Shown: positions 7,936 to 16,562, counted from the first letter of the stretch. The stretch: 39,381 nt of DNA from Candidatus Scatomonas merdigallinarum (GCA_018716305.1 DVKB01000010.1:1-39381), one strand, 5' to 3'. Notes: a model not told the origin generated them from the letters alone. Program-made: numbers and translations.

Positions 7936-9339
7936 TTAAAGCGCTGCCTCCTGACCCGTGCCGTTCCCTCCGTCTTCCGGAAGGGGACGGATTTTCTGAC
8001 GGTATACTTTGCGGAAAAAGAGGACGGTAAAAAACAGGGAGAAAATTTCCGCGATGGGGAAAGACCACCAGACGGCCGGCAGGCCGAAGGTTTCCGCCAG
8101 CAGCCAGGCCGCCGGCAGAAGAACGATCAGCTGCCGGATCAGGGAGGTCAGCATGCTGTAAAAAGCGCTTCCCAGAGCCTGAAGGACAGAACTCAGAACG
8201 ATGCAGCAGCCGGCCACAATAAAGCTGAGACTGATGACGCGCATGGCGGGAACGCCGATAGCCAGCATATGGTCGGAGGCGTTAAAGATTCCAAGCAGCT
8301 GTTCCGGAATCACACAGAAGAGAGCCAGGCCGGCCAGCATCAGAAGAGTGGCGGCGACTGCGCTGAGACGGATGGCGCGGTTGATCCGCAGCCGCTTCCG
8401 GGCGCCGTAGTTATAGGCGATAATGGGCACCATTCCGTTGTTCAGGCCGAAAATCGGCATAAAGATAAAGCTGTTCAGCTTGAAATAAATTCCGAAAACC
8501 GCTGCGGCGGTAGAGGAAAACCGCAGAAGAATCAGATTCATGCCAAAGGTCATGACAGAGCTGATGCACTGCATAATGATAGACGGAACAGCGATTTTAT
8601 AGATTTCGCCGGTCAGGGAGGCGCGCAGGCGGAATCTGCGGAAATTCAGGCGGATTTCCCGGTTCAGCTTCAGATTGAAAAAAAGTCCCAGAAAGAAGCC
8701 GCAGAACTGACCGATTACAGTAGCCGCGGCGGCTCCCGCCACGCCCATTTCCGGGGCTCCGAAATATCCAAAGATCAGGATGGGATCCAGAATGATATTG
8801 ATCACGGCCCCCAGCCCCTGGGTGAACATGGTGAGCAGGGTGCGGCCGGTGGAGGTCAGCAGGCGCTCCATGGTAATCTGCAGAAAGACTCCGAAACAGA
8901 GGGTACAGCAGATGCGCATATATGTGACGCCGTAGGAAAAAATTTCCGGATCGGAAGTCTGCAGCCCCATGAAGGCTTCCGCCAGGAGAAAGGACGCGGC
9001 GGCAAATACCACTCCGCTGATCAGCGCCAGGGAAACTCCGTGGAGAGCCACCGAGTTGGCGGTCTCATAATCTTTGCGTCCCAGGCTCCTGGAGAGCAGC
9101 GCGTTAATGCCCACGCCGGTTCCGGTGGCGATGGCGATCATCAGAGTCTGCATGGGATAGACCAGGGAGACGGCGGTCAGGGCGTCTTCATTGATCTGGG
9201 AGACATACATGCTGTCTACGATATTGTACAGCGCCTGAATAACCATAGAAATAACCATGGGGAGAGACATCTGGAACAGAAGCCTCCCCACAGGCATGAT
9301 GCCCATTTTGTTTTCTTTTCTTTCAGCTGTCTGTTCCAT
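7936..9339 (-). CDS. MATE family efflux transporter
   Basis: 467 residues, the usual length. Twelve hydrophobic helices in two pseudo-symmetric halves. The opening PVGRLLFQMSLPMVISMVIQ and the NIVDSMYVSQI segment are typical of MATE (MepA/DinF-like) multidrug/Na+ or H+ antiporters, as is LNNGMVPIIAYNYGA in the second half. It sits in the cytoplasmic membrane and exports cationic drugs or metabolites; the substrate cannot be read from the sequence. A purine-rich site precedes the ATG at 9339. The flavoprotein gene upstream on the same strand ends 20 bases before it, so the two are probably co-transcribed from the promoter at 10014-10042. Confidence 0.92.
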   Translation of the reverse strand: MEQTAERKENKMGIMPVGRLLFQMSLPMVISMVIQALYNIVDSMYVSQINEDALTAVSLVYPMQTLMIAIATGTGVGINALLSRSLGRKDYETANSVALHGVSLALISGVVFAAASFLLAEAFMGLQTSDPEIFSYGVTYMRICCTLCFGVFLQITMERLLTSTGRTLLTMFTQGLGAVINIILDPILIFGYFGAPEMGVAGAAAATVIGQFCGFFLGLFFNLKLNREIRLNFRRFRLRASLTGEIYKIAVPSIIMQCISSVMTFGMNLILLRFSSTAAAVFGIYFKLNSFIFMPIFGLNNGMVPIIAYNYGARKRLRINRAIRLSAVAATLLMLAGLALFCVIPEQLLGIFNASDHMLAIGVPAMRVISLSFIVAGCCIVLSSVLQALGSAFYSMLTSLIRQLIVLLPAAWLLAETFGLPAVWWSFPIAEIFSLFFTVLFFRKVYRQKIRPLPEDGGNGTGQEAAL

Positions 9340-9359
9340 AAATGTTCCCCCTTTCGGTT

Positions 9360-9983
9360 TCAGCGGATAAAATGAGTCATGATTACCGGCTCATATTCCG
9401 GCGGGTTGACCCCCGCGTTTCTGCCGGCTTCCATATTTTTCATCATCCAGGCCATATTTTCTCCCAGAGTCCGCATAGTCTGCAGACCCTCCAGATCCTG
9501 GCGCACATCCTCCGGAGTAAATCCGTGCACCTGGTTCCAGTACTGGGAGCCCACCAGACACATATTGTTCATGGCGAAATACTGGTTCAGCCGCTGGAAG
9601 GCGGAGGTAGCGCCGCCTCTCCGGCAGGAGACTACAGAGGCAGCCAGTTTTCCCGCCAGGCGGCTGCCGCCGGCAAAGCACAGACGGTCCATAAAGCAGC
9701 ACAGCTGTCCGCTGGGTCCTCCGTAATACACGGGTGTGCCCGCCACAATGGCGTCATACTGATCCAGGCGGGCAATGGTTTCATTGACCGCGTCCTCGAA
9801 GACGCATTTGCCCGCTTTGGCGCAGAACCCGCAGTCCGTGCAGCCGGACAGGGGCTTTTTGCCCAGATACAGCAGATCCGATTCGATTCCGTGTTTTTTC
9901 AGGGAAGCTTCGATTTCAGAGAGAGCCGTAAAGGTACATCCGGCTTCATGGGGGCTTCCGTTAATCATCAATACTTTTTTCAT
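9360..9983 (-). CDS. Flavodoxin-like NAD(P)H-dependent oxidoreductase with iron-sulfur-flavoprotein type cysteines
   Basis: 207 residues. The N-terminal MKKVLMINGSPHEAGCT is the FMN phosphate-binding loop of the NADPH-dependent FMN reductase/iron-sulfur flavoprotein superfamily, and GTPVYYGGPSGQ is the second FMN contact. A compact Cys cluster (GCTDCGFCAKAGKC, residues about 47-60) resembles the [4Fe-4S] motif of archaeal/clostridial iron-sulfur flavoproteins, so electron transfer is plausible; the partner is unknown. GGAGG lies upstream of the ATG. First gene of a two-gene unit with the MATE transporter. Confidence 0.88.
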   Translation of the reverse strand: MKKVLMINGSPHEAGCTFTALSEIEASLKKHGIESDLLYLGKKPLSGCTDCGFCAKAGKCVFEDAVNETIARLDQYDAIVAGTPVYYGGPSGQLCCFMDRLCFAGGSRLAGKLAASVVSCRRGGATSAFQRLNQYFAMNNMCLVGSQYWNQVHGFTPEDVRQDLEGLQTMRTLGENMAWMMKNMEAGRNAGVNPPEYEPVIMTHFIR

Positions 9984-10013
9984 GAGCGATTTTCCTCCTC
10001 CTGTGATAGTTCC

Positions 10014-10042
10014 ATTATCCCCTATTCCGGCGCTTTTGTAAA
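10014..10042 (-). promoter_or_regulatory. Sigma-A type promoter for the flavoprotein-MATE unit
   Basis: On the - strand TTTACA (10037-10042) and GATAAT (10014-10019) are separated by 17 bases, each 5 of 6 to consensus. It lies about 30 bases upstream of the flavoprotein start. Confidence 0.6.
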
Positions 10043-10051
10043 GAAAGCCGG

Positions 10052-10080
10052 TTGCTTTTTAGGGTATCAGCGCTTATAAT
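10052..10080 (+). promoter_or_regulatory. Sigma-A type promoter for the methyltransferase-hslO-nadE operon
   Basis: TTGCTT (10052-10057), 17-base spacer, perfect TATAAT (10075-10080). It lies back to back with the opposite promoter, the two -35 boxes being 9 bases apart. Confidence 0.6.
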
Positions 10081-10128
10081 TTTACCCAGTGAACCATTGG
10101 AAATGGCCACAGAAACAGGAGGGAAGCC

Positions 10129-10893
10129 ATGGGAACGTATCAGAGTTTTGCCAGGGTCTATGATCTGTTTATGGACGATATCGATTATGAAGGCTGGAGC
10201 CGTTTCCTGACCGGGAAGCTGAAAGAGGCGGGCATCCGGGAAGGCCTGATCCTGGACCTGGGCTGCGGCACCGGGGAGATGACGGAACGGCTGGCCGCCG
10301 AGGGCTACGATATGATCGGGGTGGACGGTTCCCCGGATATGCTGGAGGAGGCGGAGGAAAAGAAGCTGGAAACAGGCCATGAGATTCTGTACCTGCTGCA
10401 GGATATGCGGGAGTTTGAGCTGTACGGAACGGTTCGGGCGGTGGTGAGCTGCTGCGATTCCCTGAATTATATTCTGGAACCGGAGGAGCTGCTGCGGGTT
10501 TTCCGGCTGGTAAACAATTACCTGGATCCCGGAGGACTGTTTCTTTTTGATTTCAGTACCGAAGAAAAGTACCGGCAGATCGGGGAAGATACCATCGCTG
10601 ACAGCCGGGAGGAGGGCAGCTTTATCTGGGACAATTTTTATGATCCGGAGGAAAAGATCAATCAGTACGATCTGACCTTTTTCCTGAGGGAGGACAGCGG
10701 GCTGTACCGGAAATACGAAGAGACCCACATGCAGCGGGCTTATTCCGCCGAAGAAATAAAAACACTGCTGCAGGAGGCGGGCATGGAGTTCCTGCAGGCC
10801 TTTGACAGCTACTCGGAAGAACCGCCCGGAACAGAAAGCCAGCGGATTGTGATTTTGGCCCGGGAACAGGGCAAAAGTAAGAAAATGGAGTGA
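10129..10893 (+). CDS. Class I SAM-dependent methyltransferase
   Basis: 254 residues. Motif I LDLGCGTGE (residues about 43-51) and the following acidic VDGSPDML strand end bind S-adenosylmethionine. The YxxFAxVYDxFM opening and the FDFSTEEKY segment are typical of the clostridial methyltransferases encoded next to Hsp33. The acceptor substrate is unknown. An AGGAGGGAAG site precedes the ATG. The stop codon overlaps the GGAG site used by hslO, so the genes are one operon. Confidence 0.88.
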   Translation: MGTYQSFARVYDLFMDDIDYEGWSRFLTGKLKEAGIREGLILDLGCGTGEMTERLAAEGYDMIGVDGSPDMLEEAEEKKLETGHEILYLLQDMREFELYGTVRAVVSCCDSLNYILEPEELLRVFRLVNNYLDPGGLFLFDFSTEEKYRQIGEDTIADSREEGSFIWDNFYDPEEKINQYDLTFFLREDSGLYRKYEETHMQRAYSAEEIKTLLQEAGMEFLQAFDSYSEEPPGTESQRIVILAREQGKSKKME

Positions 10894-10898
10894 GAGAC

Positions 10899-11789
10899 AT
10901 GAGTGAATACAGAGATTACGCAGTGAGAGCGACCGCCGCGGGGGGCTATGTCCGGGCTTTCGCGGCAACCACCAGGAATCTGGCGGAGGAGGCCAGGACA
11001 TACCACAATACCAGTCCGGTGGTGACAGCGGCCCTGGGGCGGCTTCTCACCGCGGGCGTCATGATGGGCCTGATGATGAAAGGGGATAAGGATATCCTTA
11101 CCATACAGATGAAAGGGGACGGTCCCATGGGCGGCCTGACGGTGACAGCGGATTCTAAAGGCCGGGTGAAGGGCTACGCGGATCAGCCGGCGGTGCTGAT
11201 TCCTGCCAACAGCAAAGGAAAGCTGGATGTGGGCGGCGCCATTGGGAGAGGATATCTGACTGTGATTAAGGATCTGGGGCTGAAGGAACCCTACAGCGGC
11301 CGGGTGGAACTGCAGACCGGGGAGATCGGGGATGACCTGACCTATTATTTCGCGGCCAGCGAACAGGTGCCTTCCTCTGTGGGACTGGGAGTGCTGATGG
11401 AAAAAAACAATACCGTGAAGCAGGCAGGGGGATTTATCGTACAGCTGATGCCCGGAACCAGTGAAGAAGTCATTGAAACGCTGGAGGAAAAGCTGGGAAA
11501 AATCACATCTGTGACCGATATGCTGGAGAAGGGTTATACCCCGGAGAAGATCCTGGAAGAGCTGCTGGCGGATCTGGAGCTTGAGCTCAATGACCGGATC
11601 CCGGCAGAGTTTTACTGCAACTGCAGCCGGGACCGGGTGGCGAAGGCGCTGATCAGCCTCGGGGAAAAAGAGCTGACAAGTATGATCGCGGAGGGAAAAC
11701 CGGTGGAACTGGTGTGCCATTTCTGCAGCCGGAAATATCAGTTTTCCGTGGCGGAGCTGGAAGAAATGCTGGCGGCGGCCAGGAAGTGA
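10899..11789 (+). CDS. hslO: Hsp33 redox-regulated holdase chaperone
   Basis: 296 residues. A GTG at 10890 is in frame, but GGAG at 10887-10890 is spaced 8 bases from ATG 10899, which is chosen. The N-terminal Hsp33 fold is recognisable (DYAVRATAAGGYVRAFAATT, then MKGDGPMGGLTVTAD and KGYADQP). The C-terminal redox switch is complete: C-N-C (FYCNCSRDRV) and C-x-x-C (HFCSRKYQF's Cys with the preceding VCHFC), four Zn-binding cysteines that form disulfides on oxidation and switch the cytoplasmic chaperone on. Confidence 0.95.
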   Translation: MSEYRDYAVRATAAGGYVRAFAATTRNLAEEARTYHNTSPVVTAALGRLLTAGVMMGLMMKGDKDILTIQMKGDGPMGGLTVTADSKGRVKGYADQPAVLIPANSKGKLDVGGAIGRGYLTVIKDLGLKEPYSGRVELQTGEIGDDLTYYFAASEQVPSSVGLGVLMEKNNTVKQAGGFIVQLMPGTSEEVIETLEEKLGKITSVTDMLEKGYTPEKILEELLADLELELNDRIPAEFYCNCSRDRVAKALISLGEKELTSMIAEGKPVELVCHFCSRKYQFSVAELEEMLAAARK

Positions 11790-11799
11790 GGAGAGAGGT

Positions 11800-13710
11800 A
11801 TGAAACAGGGATTTGTAAAGGCGGCAGCCGCCACACCCAAGGTAGTGGTGGCGGACTGCGCGGAAAATACAGACAGAATTTTGGAGAGCATACAGAACAT
11901 GCGGGAGGCGGGAGCCAAGATCATGGTCCTGCCGGAACTGGCCATTACAGGGTATACCTGCAGCGATTTGTTCTGGCAGGAACGGCTGCTGCGGGAGGCG
12001 GACCATCAGCTGATGCGGCTGATGAAGGAGACCACCGGAGTGGACGCCCTGATCTTCGTGGGTCTTCCCATGGAAATTTTCGGAAAGCTGTACAATGTGG
12101 CGGCGGTTTTAAACCGGGGAAAGCTTCTGGGGCTGGTACCCAAGAAGCATATTCCCAGCTATCATGAATTCTACGAGGGACGGCATTTTGCCGCTGGCTC
12201 GGAGCAGGCGGTGTGGATCGAGAAAAACGGAGAAAAGGTTCCCTTCGGCATGAATCTGCTCTTTGCCTGCCGGGAAATGCCGCATCTGATCGCCGCGGCG
12301 GAGATCTGCGAGGATCTGTGGGTGCCGAATCCTCCCAGCGTCCGCCACGCTCTGGCAGGAGCTACGGTTCTGGTGAATCTTTCCGCCAGCGATGAGATGA
12401 CCGGCAAGGATATCTACCGGAGAGATCTGGTCCGGGGCCAGTCGGCCCGGCTGGTAGCCGGATACATCTACGCGGATGCCGGGGAGGGAGAGTCTTCCAC
12501 GGATCTGGTATTCAGCGCCCAGAATATGATCGCGGAAAATGGAACCATGCTGGCGGAGGCGGAGCGGTTCCGGAACCAGATGGTCTGCTCGGAGCTGGAT
12601 GTAGACCGTCTGGTCAGTGAGAGACGGCGCATGACCACATATCCTGCCCAGCGGCCGGAGGACTATGTGACGGTGCCCTTTGATCTGGTAGTGAGCACCA
12701 CGGAACTGACCAGAAATTTCCCGTCCCGTCCCTTTGTTCCGGCGGATCAGGGCGACCGGGAACGGCGCTGCGATGAAATTCTGAACATGCAGGCGATGGG
12801 GCTGAAGAAGCGTCTGGAACATACCCGCTGCGGGAGCGCGGTCATCGGCATTTCCGGCGGCCTGGATTCCACCCTGGCGCTGCTGGTGACTGCCCGGGCC
12901 TTTGACCTGCTGGATCTTCCCAGAGAGCAGATCACCGCGGTGACCATGCCATGCTTCGGCACCACGGACCGGACCTACCGGAACGCCTGCCAGCTGACCC
13001 GCTGTCTGGGGGCTTCACTGAAAGAGGTGGATATTAAAGAAGCAGTGAAGCTTCATTTCCGCGATATCAGCCAGGATCCGGAAAAACATGACGTTACCTA
13101 TGAAAACAGCCAGGCCAGAGAGCGGACCCAGATCCTCATGGATATCGCCAATCAGAGCGGCGGCCTGGTGGTGGGAACCGGAGATCTCTCAGAGCTGGCT
13201 CTGGGCTGGGCCACCTACAACGGCGATCATATGTCCATGTACGCGGTAAACTGCTCTGTACCGAAAACGCTGGTGCGGCATCTGGTGCGCTATTACGCGG
13301 ATACCTGCAGGGACGCGGAATTATCCGCCATTCTGCTGGATGTGCTGGATACCCCCGTAAGTCCGGAGCTGCTTCCCCCGGAGGACGGAAAGATTTCCCA
13401 GAAAACGGAAGAACTGGTGGGGCCCTACGAGCTGCATGACTTTTTCCTGTATTATATGCTGCGGGCGGGATACGAGCCTCTGAAGATTTTCCGTATCGCC
13501 CGCCAGGCTTTTGACGGGGAATACGATGACGATACCATCCTCAAATGGCTGAAGAGTTTTTATCGGAGATTTTTTGCCCAGCAGTTCAAGCGTTCCTGTC
13601 TGCCGGACGGCCCAAAAGTGGGCTCCGTGGCGGTATCTCCCCGGGGAGACCTGCGGATGCCCAGCGACGGCTGCGCCCGGATCTGGCTGGAACAGCTGGA
13701 GGGGCTGTAA
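11800..13710 (+). CDS. nadE: Glutamine-dependent NAD+ synthase
   Basis: 636 residues, the size of two-domain NAD synthases. The N-terminal nitrilase-type glutaminase has Glu in VLPELAITGYT, Lys in LVPKKHIPSYHEFYEGRHF and the nucleophilic Cys in EICEDLWVP. The C-terminal ATP pyrophosphatase domain carries the PP-loop ISGGLDSTLAL and the GTGDLSELALGW segment. It makes NAD+ from deamido-NAD+, ATP and glutamine in the cytoplasm. AGGAGAGAGG precedes the ATG, 10 bases after the hslO stop. Confidence 0.96.
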   Translation: MKQGFVKAAAATPKVVVADCAENTDRILESIQNMREAGAKIMVLPELAITGYTCSDLFWQERLLREADHQLMRLMKETTGVDALIFVGLPMEIFGKLYNVAAVLNRGKLLGLVPKKHIPSYHEFYEGRHFAAGSEQAVWIEKNGEKVPFGMNLLFACREMPHLIAAAEICEDLWVPNPPSVRHALAGATVLVNLSASDEMTGKDIYRRDLVRGQSARLVAGYIYADAGEGESSTDLVFSAQNMIAENGTMLAEAERFRNQMVCSELDVDRLVSERRRMTTYPAQRPEDYVTVPFDLVVSTTELTRNFPSRPFVPADQGDRERRCDEILNMQAMGLKKRLEHTRCGSAVIGISGGLDSTLALLVTARAFDLLDLPREQITAVTMPCFGTTDRTYRNACQLTRCLGASLKEVDIKEAVKLHFRDISQDPEKHDVTYENSQARERTQILMDIANQSGGLVVGTGDLSELALGWATYNGDHMSMYAVNCSVPKTLVRHLVRYYADTCRDAELSAILLDVLDTPVSPELLPPEDGKISQKTEELVGPYELHDFFLYYMLRAGYEPLKIFRIARQAFDGEYDDDTILKWLKSFYRRFFAQQFKRSCLPDGPKVGSVAVSPRGDLRMPSDGCARIWLEQLEGL

Positions 13711-13751
13711 AGTCCCGGAGCTGAGAGAAAAAATTCGCGGGAGGACGGATC

Positions 13752-14906
13752 ATGCGGTATGTGCGGCCCGATTATTATGACGCGTTTCAGTGTACGGCAG
13801 GCTCCTGCCCGGATACCTGCTGCGCAGGATGGCAGATCCGGATCGATGAGAAATCTCTGAAACGATACAGTGCCATGAAAGGCTCTTTCGGATCCCGGCT
13901 TCGCAATGAGATCGACTGGGAAAACCGGTGCTTCCGGCAGTATCAGGGAAAATGTTCTCTGCTGAATGAGGAAGGACTCTGCGACCTGTATCAGGAGGGC
14001 GGCGGGGAGAAGGCGCTCTGCCGGACCTGCCATGTATTTCCCAGGCACGCCGAGGAATTTCAGGGGGTACGGGAGTACTCCCTGTCTCTTTCCTGCCCGG
14101 AAGCGGCAAAACAGATCCTGATGCATCCGGGGCCGGTACGCCTGCTGGAAAGGAAGAAGCCGGGAGTTTCCCAACGCTGGCCGGGCTTTGATTCCGGCCT
14201 GTTTCGGGTTCTGGTAAAAGCCCGGAGGCTTTGCTTTCAGATCCTTCAGAACCGGGAGAAGCCCTGGAGGCTGCGGGCGGTTATGGTCCTGGCTTTGGCC
14301 CATGACCTTCAGGGAAGGATCCGCCGGAACAATTACGCCGCCGGGGAAGAATTGCTCCGGCGGTATAAAACAGAGAAAGCCTGGAGCTGGTTCGAAAGAA
14401 AGCTTTGGGAACTGGAGGAGAGGGAAGCGTTCACAGGCCTCCGGCAAGATACGCTCCGGCACCTGCTGGCAGTCCTGAAAAACCTGCGGCCGCTGCGGGA
14501 AGACTGGAAGCCGTATCTGCGGGGAGTCCTGCAGGCGCAGTCCCGGGGAGAGAGGTCCGGAGAGCAGGAAGCTATGCGTGCTCTGTTTCCGGATGAGACG
14601 GCGGAACAGCTGATGGCCTATTTTGTGTATGTCTATTTCTGCGGAGCGGTCTATGACGGAAATGCCTGGGGAAAAATGAAGTTTGCCTTCGCCTCGGTGA
14701 TCTGCATCCGGGAGCTGCTGCGGGGCCGGTGGCGGCAGGATCCGGAAGGAGTTTCCAAAGAGTGGGCAATCCGCGCCGCCTGCCGGTATTCCCGGGAGGT
14801 GGAGCATCTGGATGAAAACCTGCTGGGCATGGAGCGGATGCTGGGAGATGAGAAACAGTTTTCCCTGGAGGGGCTGTTTTCTGCGGCCGGGGAGGGGAAG
14901 AGATAG
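13752..14906 (+). CDS. FliB-like CxxC protein (lysine-N-methylase family)
   Basis: 384 residues. The N-terminal half holds the Cys-rich signature of the YkgJ/FliB group: C-x4-C-x3-CC (FQCTAGSCPDTCCAGWQI), C..L...GLCDLY, LCRTCHVFPR and SLSCPEAA, which probably binds a metal cluster. In Salmonella FliB methylates flagellin lysines. The clostridial homologues are often annotated that way even without flagella; no flagellar gene is in this window, so the substrate is unknown. GGGAGGACG precedes the ATG. Last gene of the operon, followed by a terminator. Confidence 0.8.
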   Translation: MRYVRPDYYDAFQCTAGSCPDTCCAGWQIRIDEKSLKRYSAMKGSFGSRLRNEIDWENRCFRQYQGKCSLLNEEGLCDLYQEGGGEKALCRTCHVFPRHAEEFQGVREYSLSLSCPEAAKQILMHPGPVRLLERKKPGVSQRWPGFDSGLFRVLVKARRLCFQILQNREKPWRLRAVMVLALAHDLQGRIRRNNYAAGEELLRRYKTEKAWSWFERKLWELEEREAFTGLRQDTLRHLLAVLKNLRPLREDWKPYLRGVLQAQSRGERSGEQEAMRALFPDETAEQLMAYFVYVYFCGAVYDGNAWGKMKFAFASVICIRELLRGRWRQDPEGVSKEWAIRAACRYSREVEHLDENLLGMERMLGDEKQFSLEGLFSAAGEGKR

Positions 14907-14934
14907 AACAGAAATCTGCATGTGCAAAAAAAGA

Positions 14935-14977
14935 GCGCCGCGCAATCGTCCGTTATGGATGAGCGTGAGGCGCTTTT
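14935..14977 (+). terminator. Rho-independent terminator of the methyltransferase-hslO-nadE-fliB-like operon
   Basis: GCGCCGCGC (14935-14943) pairs with GCGTGAGGCGC (14963-14973) with a two-base bulge, preceded by an A run and followed by TTTT. Confidence 0.65.
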
Positions 14978-15009
14978 CCTATTTTGAACATTTCTATATT
15001 CCTGTTTTG

Positions 15010-15552
15010 TTAAATCGCTGAAAAGTCAATTTCCAGATCGTCATATATGCTGGGCGTTACCGTGTCAGAAAAAGTATATTCATTGCCGGAATTGGCCGTA
15101 AAGCTGTAAACCATAATACGCGATTTTTCCGGATCCACAATCCAATATTCTTTCACACCGGCCGTACGATATTTGAATAACTTCGTATAATAATCCATCC
15201 GGCGGCTGGAAGGCGAAACAATTTCAATAATCCAGTCAGGCGCGCCGTTGCAGCCTTTCTCTGTGATTTTTTTCGGATCACATATTACGCTGATATCCGG
15301 CTCCACATAATTTCTATCATCAGCCTCTGTATTTAGAAACACGGCAAAAGGTGCTGCAAATGTCTCGCATTTTCCACCGTGAGTCCTGATATAATTATAA
15401 ATCTCTGCATGCAATGCCGCTGAAATCCGTTGATGCGTGGTGTTGGGCGGGGACATCATATACAGATCTCCATCAATCAGTTCTGCCCGATCACCTTCTG
15501 GTAATTGATAAATGTCTTCCGTTGTATGGATTTTTTTCCTCGCCAGAGCCAT
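15010..15552 (-). CDS. Uma2 family (DUF820) putative endonuclease
   Basis: 180 residues from ATG 15552; a GTG at 15561 overlaps the AGAAGG ribosome binding site, which is 8 bases from the ATG. The Uma2 PD-(D/E)XK-like core is clear: AELIDGDLYMMSPP, VEPDISVICDP, PDWIIEIVSPSS and KEYWIVDPE. The E...D...E-x-V order matches the nuclease catalytic pattern. Role uncertain; the family is abundant in cyanobacteria and mobile-rich genomes. A single gene with its own promoter. Confidence 0.9.
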   Translation of the reverse strand: MALARKKIHTTEDIYQLPEGDRAELIDGDLYMMSPPNTTHQRISAALHAEIYNYIRTHGGKCETFAAPFAVFLNTEADDRNYVEPDISVICDPKKITEKGCNGAPDWIIEIVSPSSRRMDYYTKLFKYRTAGVKEYWIVDPEKSRIMVYSFTANSGNEYTFSDTVTPSIYDDLEIDFSAI

Positions 15553-15612
15553 ATTGTGCACCTTCTTTCTATTTCATGAGTTATCCAATATTTGTTGTCT
15601 TTACCTATGAAA

Positions 15613-15641
15613 ATTATATGTTTCCATATATGCGTTGTCAA
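15613..15641 (-). promoter_or_regulatory. Perfect consensus sigma-A promoter for the Uma2 gene
   Basis: On the - strand TTGACA (15636-15641), 17-base spacer, TATAAT (15613-15618): both boxes exact. Transcription would start about 50 bases before the ATG. Confidence 0.75.
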
Positions 15642-15940
15642 GATGCCGGCGCCCGGGAAATAAATTGCATATAGCCGCCAGATATATTGCTTGCGGCACA
15701 GATGAATCGGCAGAAGGATAGCGTGAAAAAGAGTACAGGGAGTAAGCAGTTTGGTTTTCTACTGTATTTGCGATCTGCGAAGCGGCTTTATGGGGAGGGC
15801 TGCAGGAATTATATTGTTACAGCCGCGAATACTATGAAAAAAAGAAATGAAATAAAGCTGCAAAGCGATATGCATGCTTTTATCTTTCCGAGTATGTATG
15901 TCTCCCGGCTGTTGTGGAACCGGAGAGAATGGTGATATAA
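15642..15940. other. Intergenic stretch without a supported gene
   Basis: Between the Uma2 promoter and the terminator at 15942. An open frame of 82 codons on the + strand (15687-15935) has no ribosome binding site and no recognisable protein pattern. A small ATGCAT-centred palindrome lies near 15865-15880. I see nothing else. Confidence 0.5.
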
Positions 15941-15941
15941 T

Positions 15942-15986
15942 GGGACAGGAAAGCCCCATCCGCTTTCCTGCCCGCAAGTCTTTTTT
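15942..15986. terminator. Strong hairpin, probable bidirectional terminator
   Basis: GGGACAGGAAAGC (15942-15954) pairs with GCTTTCCTGCCC (15962-15973) with one bulged A. Six T follow at 15981-15986 on the + strand. On the - strand it stands directly after the stop of the FMN-binding-like gene, with an A run before and an AT-rich stretch after. Confidence 0.6.
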
Positions 15987-16437
15987 ATTCTTCCGCCCGG
16001 GCTTTGCCCAGGGCGTCTTCGATGGCGTCCAGCAGAAGCATGGAGGTATACTTATTGTCATCGGAATAGGTGATGTTTTCCGTGGACTGGGTGGTATAGA
16101 TCTGCTGGGCGATCTCATCCAGAGTGGGCTCCATCAGCGGGTACATGACCGTGGCAGTCTCGCTCAGGTTGACCAGCTCAATAGAGTTGATATGGTCCGC
16201 GTCCACGGTGACCTGGACGTCAAAGGAATTTTCATTCAGCTGGATGGAGGAGGTGTAGACGCCGGGGACATAGACCGCTGTCCCGGCAGTATCGGAGGCG
16301 GCGCCGGCGTCGTCCGGATCCTTTTTGTGAAACATGGTAAATACCAGAATCAGCATAAATATGGCCAGTGCCAGAAAGACGGCGGTGTATACGACTTCTT
16401 TCATATGTAAGACGACGATTTTGGTTTTTGAACTCAT
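15985..16437 (-). CDS. Small membrane-anchored protein with FMN-binding-like domain
   Basis: 150 residues. One N-terminal transmembrane helix (about residues 15-35), an Asp/Ala-rich linker, then a domain starting YVPGVYTSSIQLNENSFDVQ and continuing VTVDADHINSIELVNLSET, with a late YTSMLLLDAIEDAL helix. The G-x-Y-T...V.V.VD...I.S...V..SET flow resembles the FMN_bind fold found in RnfG/NqrC-type and clostridial extracellular flavin-transfer proteins. The usual covalent S(T)GAT flavin site is not evident, so flavin binding is uncertain. AGGAG lies about 11 bases before the ATG. It diverges from addB. Confidence 0.6.
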   Translation of the reverse strand: MSSKTKIVVLHMKEVVYTAVFLALAIFMLILVFTMFHKKDPDDAGAASDTAGTAVYVPGVYTSSIQLNENSFDVQVTVDADHINSIELVNLSETATVMYPLMEPTLDEIAQQIYTTQSTENITYSDDNKYTSMLLLDAIEDALGKARAEE

Positions 16438-16562
16438 AGGCGCTGGGACTCCTTTTTCTGTTTTCTATATATGATATTAATGGAGCAGAGAATTTATGCA
16501 GAAAATTCAAGACTCGCCCGGGAGTCATCTCACATCTGATATAACAGATACAGGAGGCGGAT

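Noticed and set aside
8269-9375. Open frame of 368 codons opposite the MATE gene
   Set aside because: Polar Gly/Gln/His-rich translation typical of antisense; the MATE frame has twelve helices.
10809-11945. Open frame opposite hslO
   Set aside because: Antisense shadow; Hsp33 zinc motif and fold are on the + strand.
13560-14945. Open frame of 461 codons opposite the FliB-like gene
   Set aside because: Antisense shadow without start signals or domain.
15687-15935. 82-codon frame on the + strand in the intergenic gap
   Set aside because: No ribosome binding site, no pattern, ends near a terminator.
15914-15940. TTGTGG and TATAAT-like pair before the hairpin at 15942, possible small RNA promoter
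   Set aside because: Spacer is 18 and the product would be only some 35 bases; likely chance.
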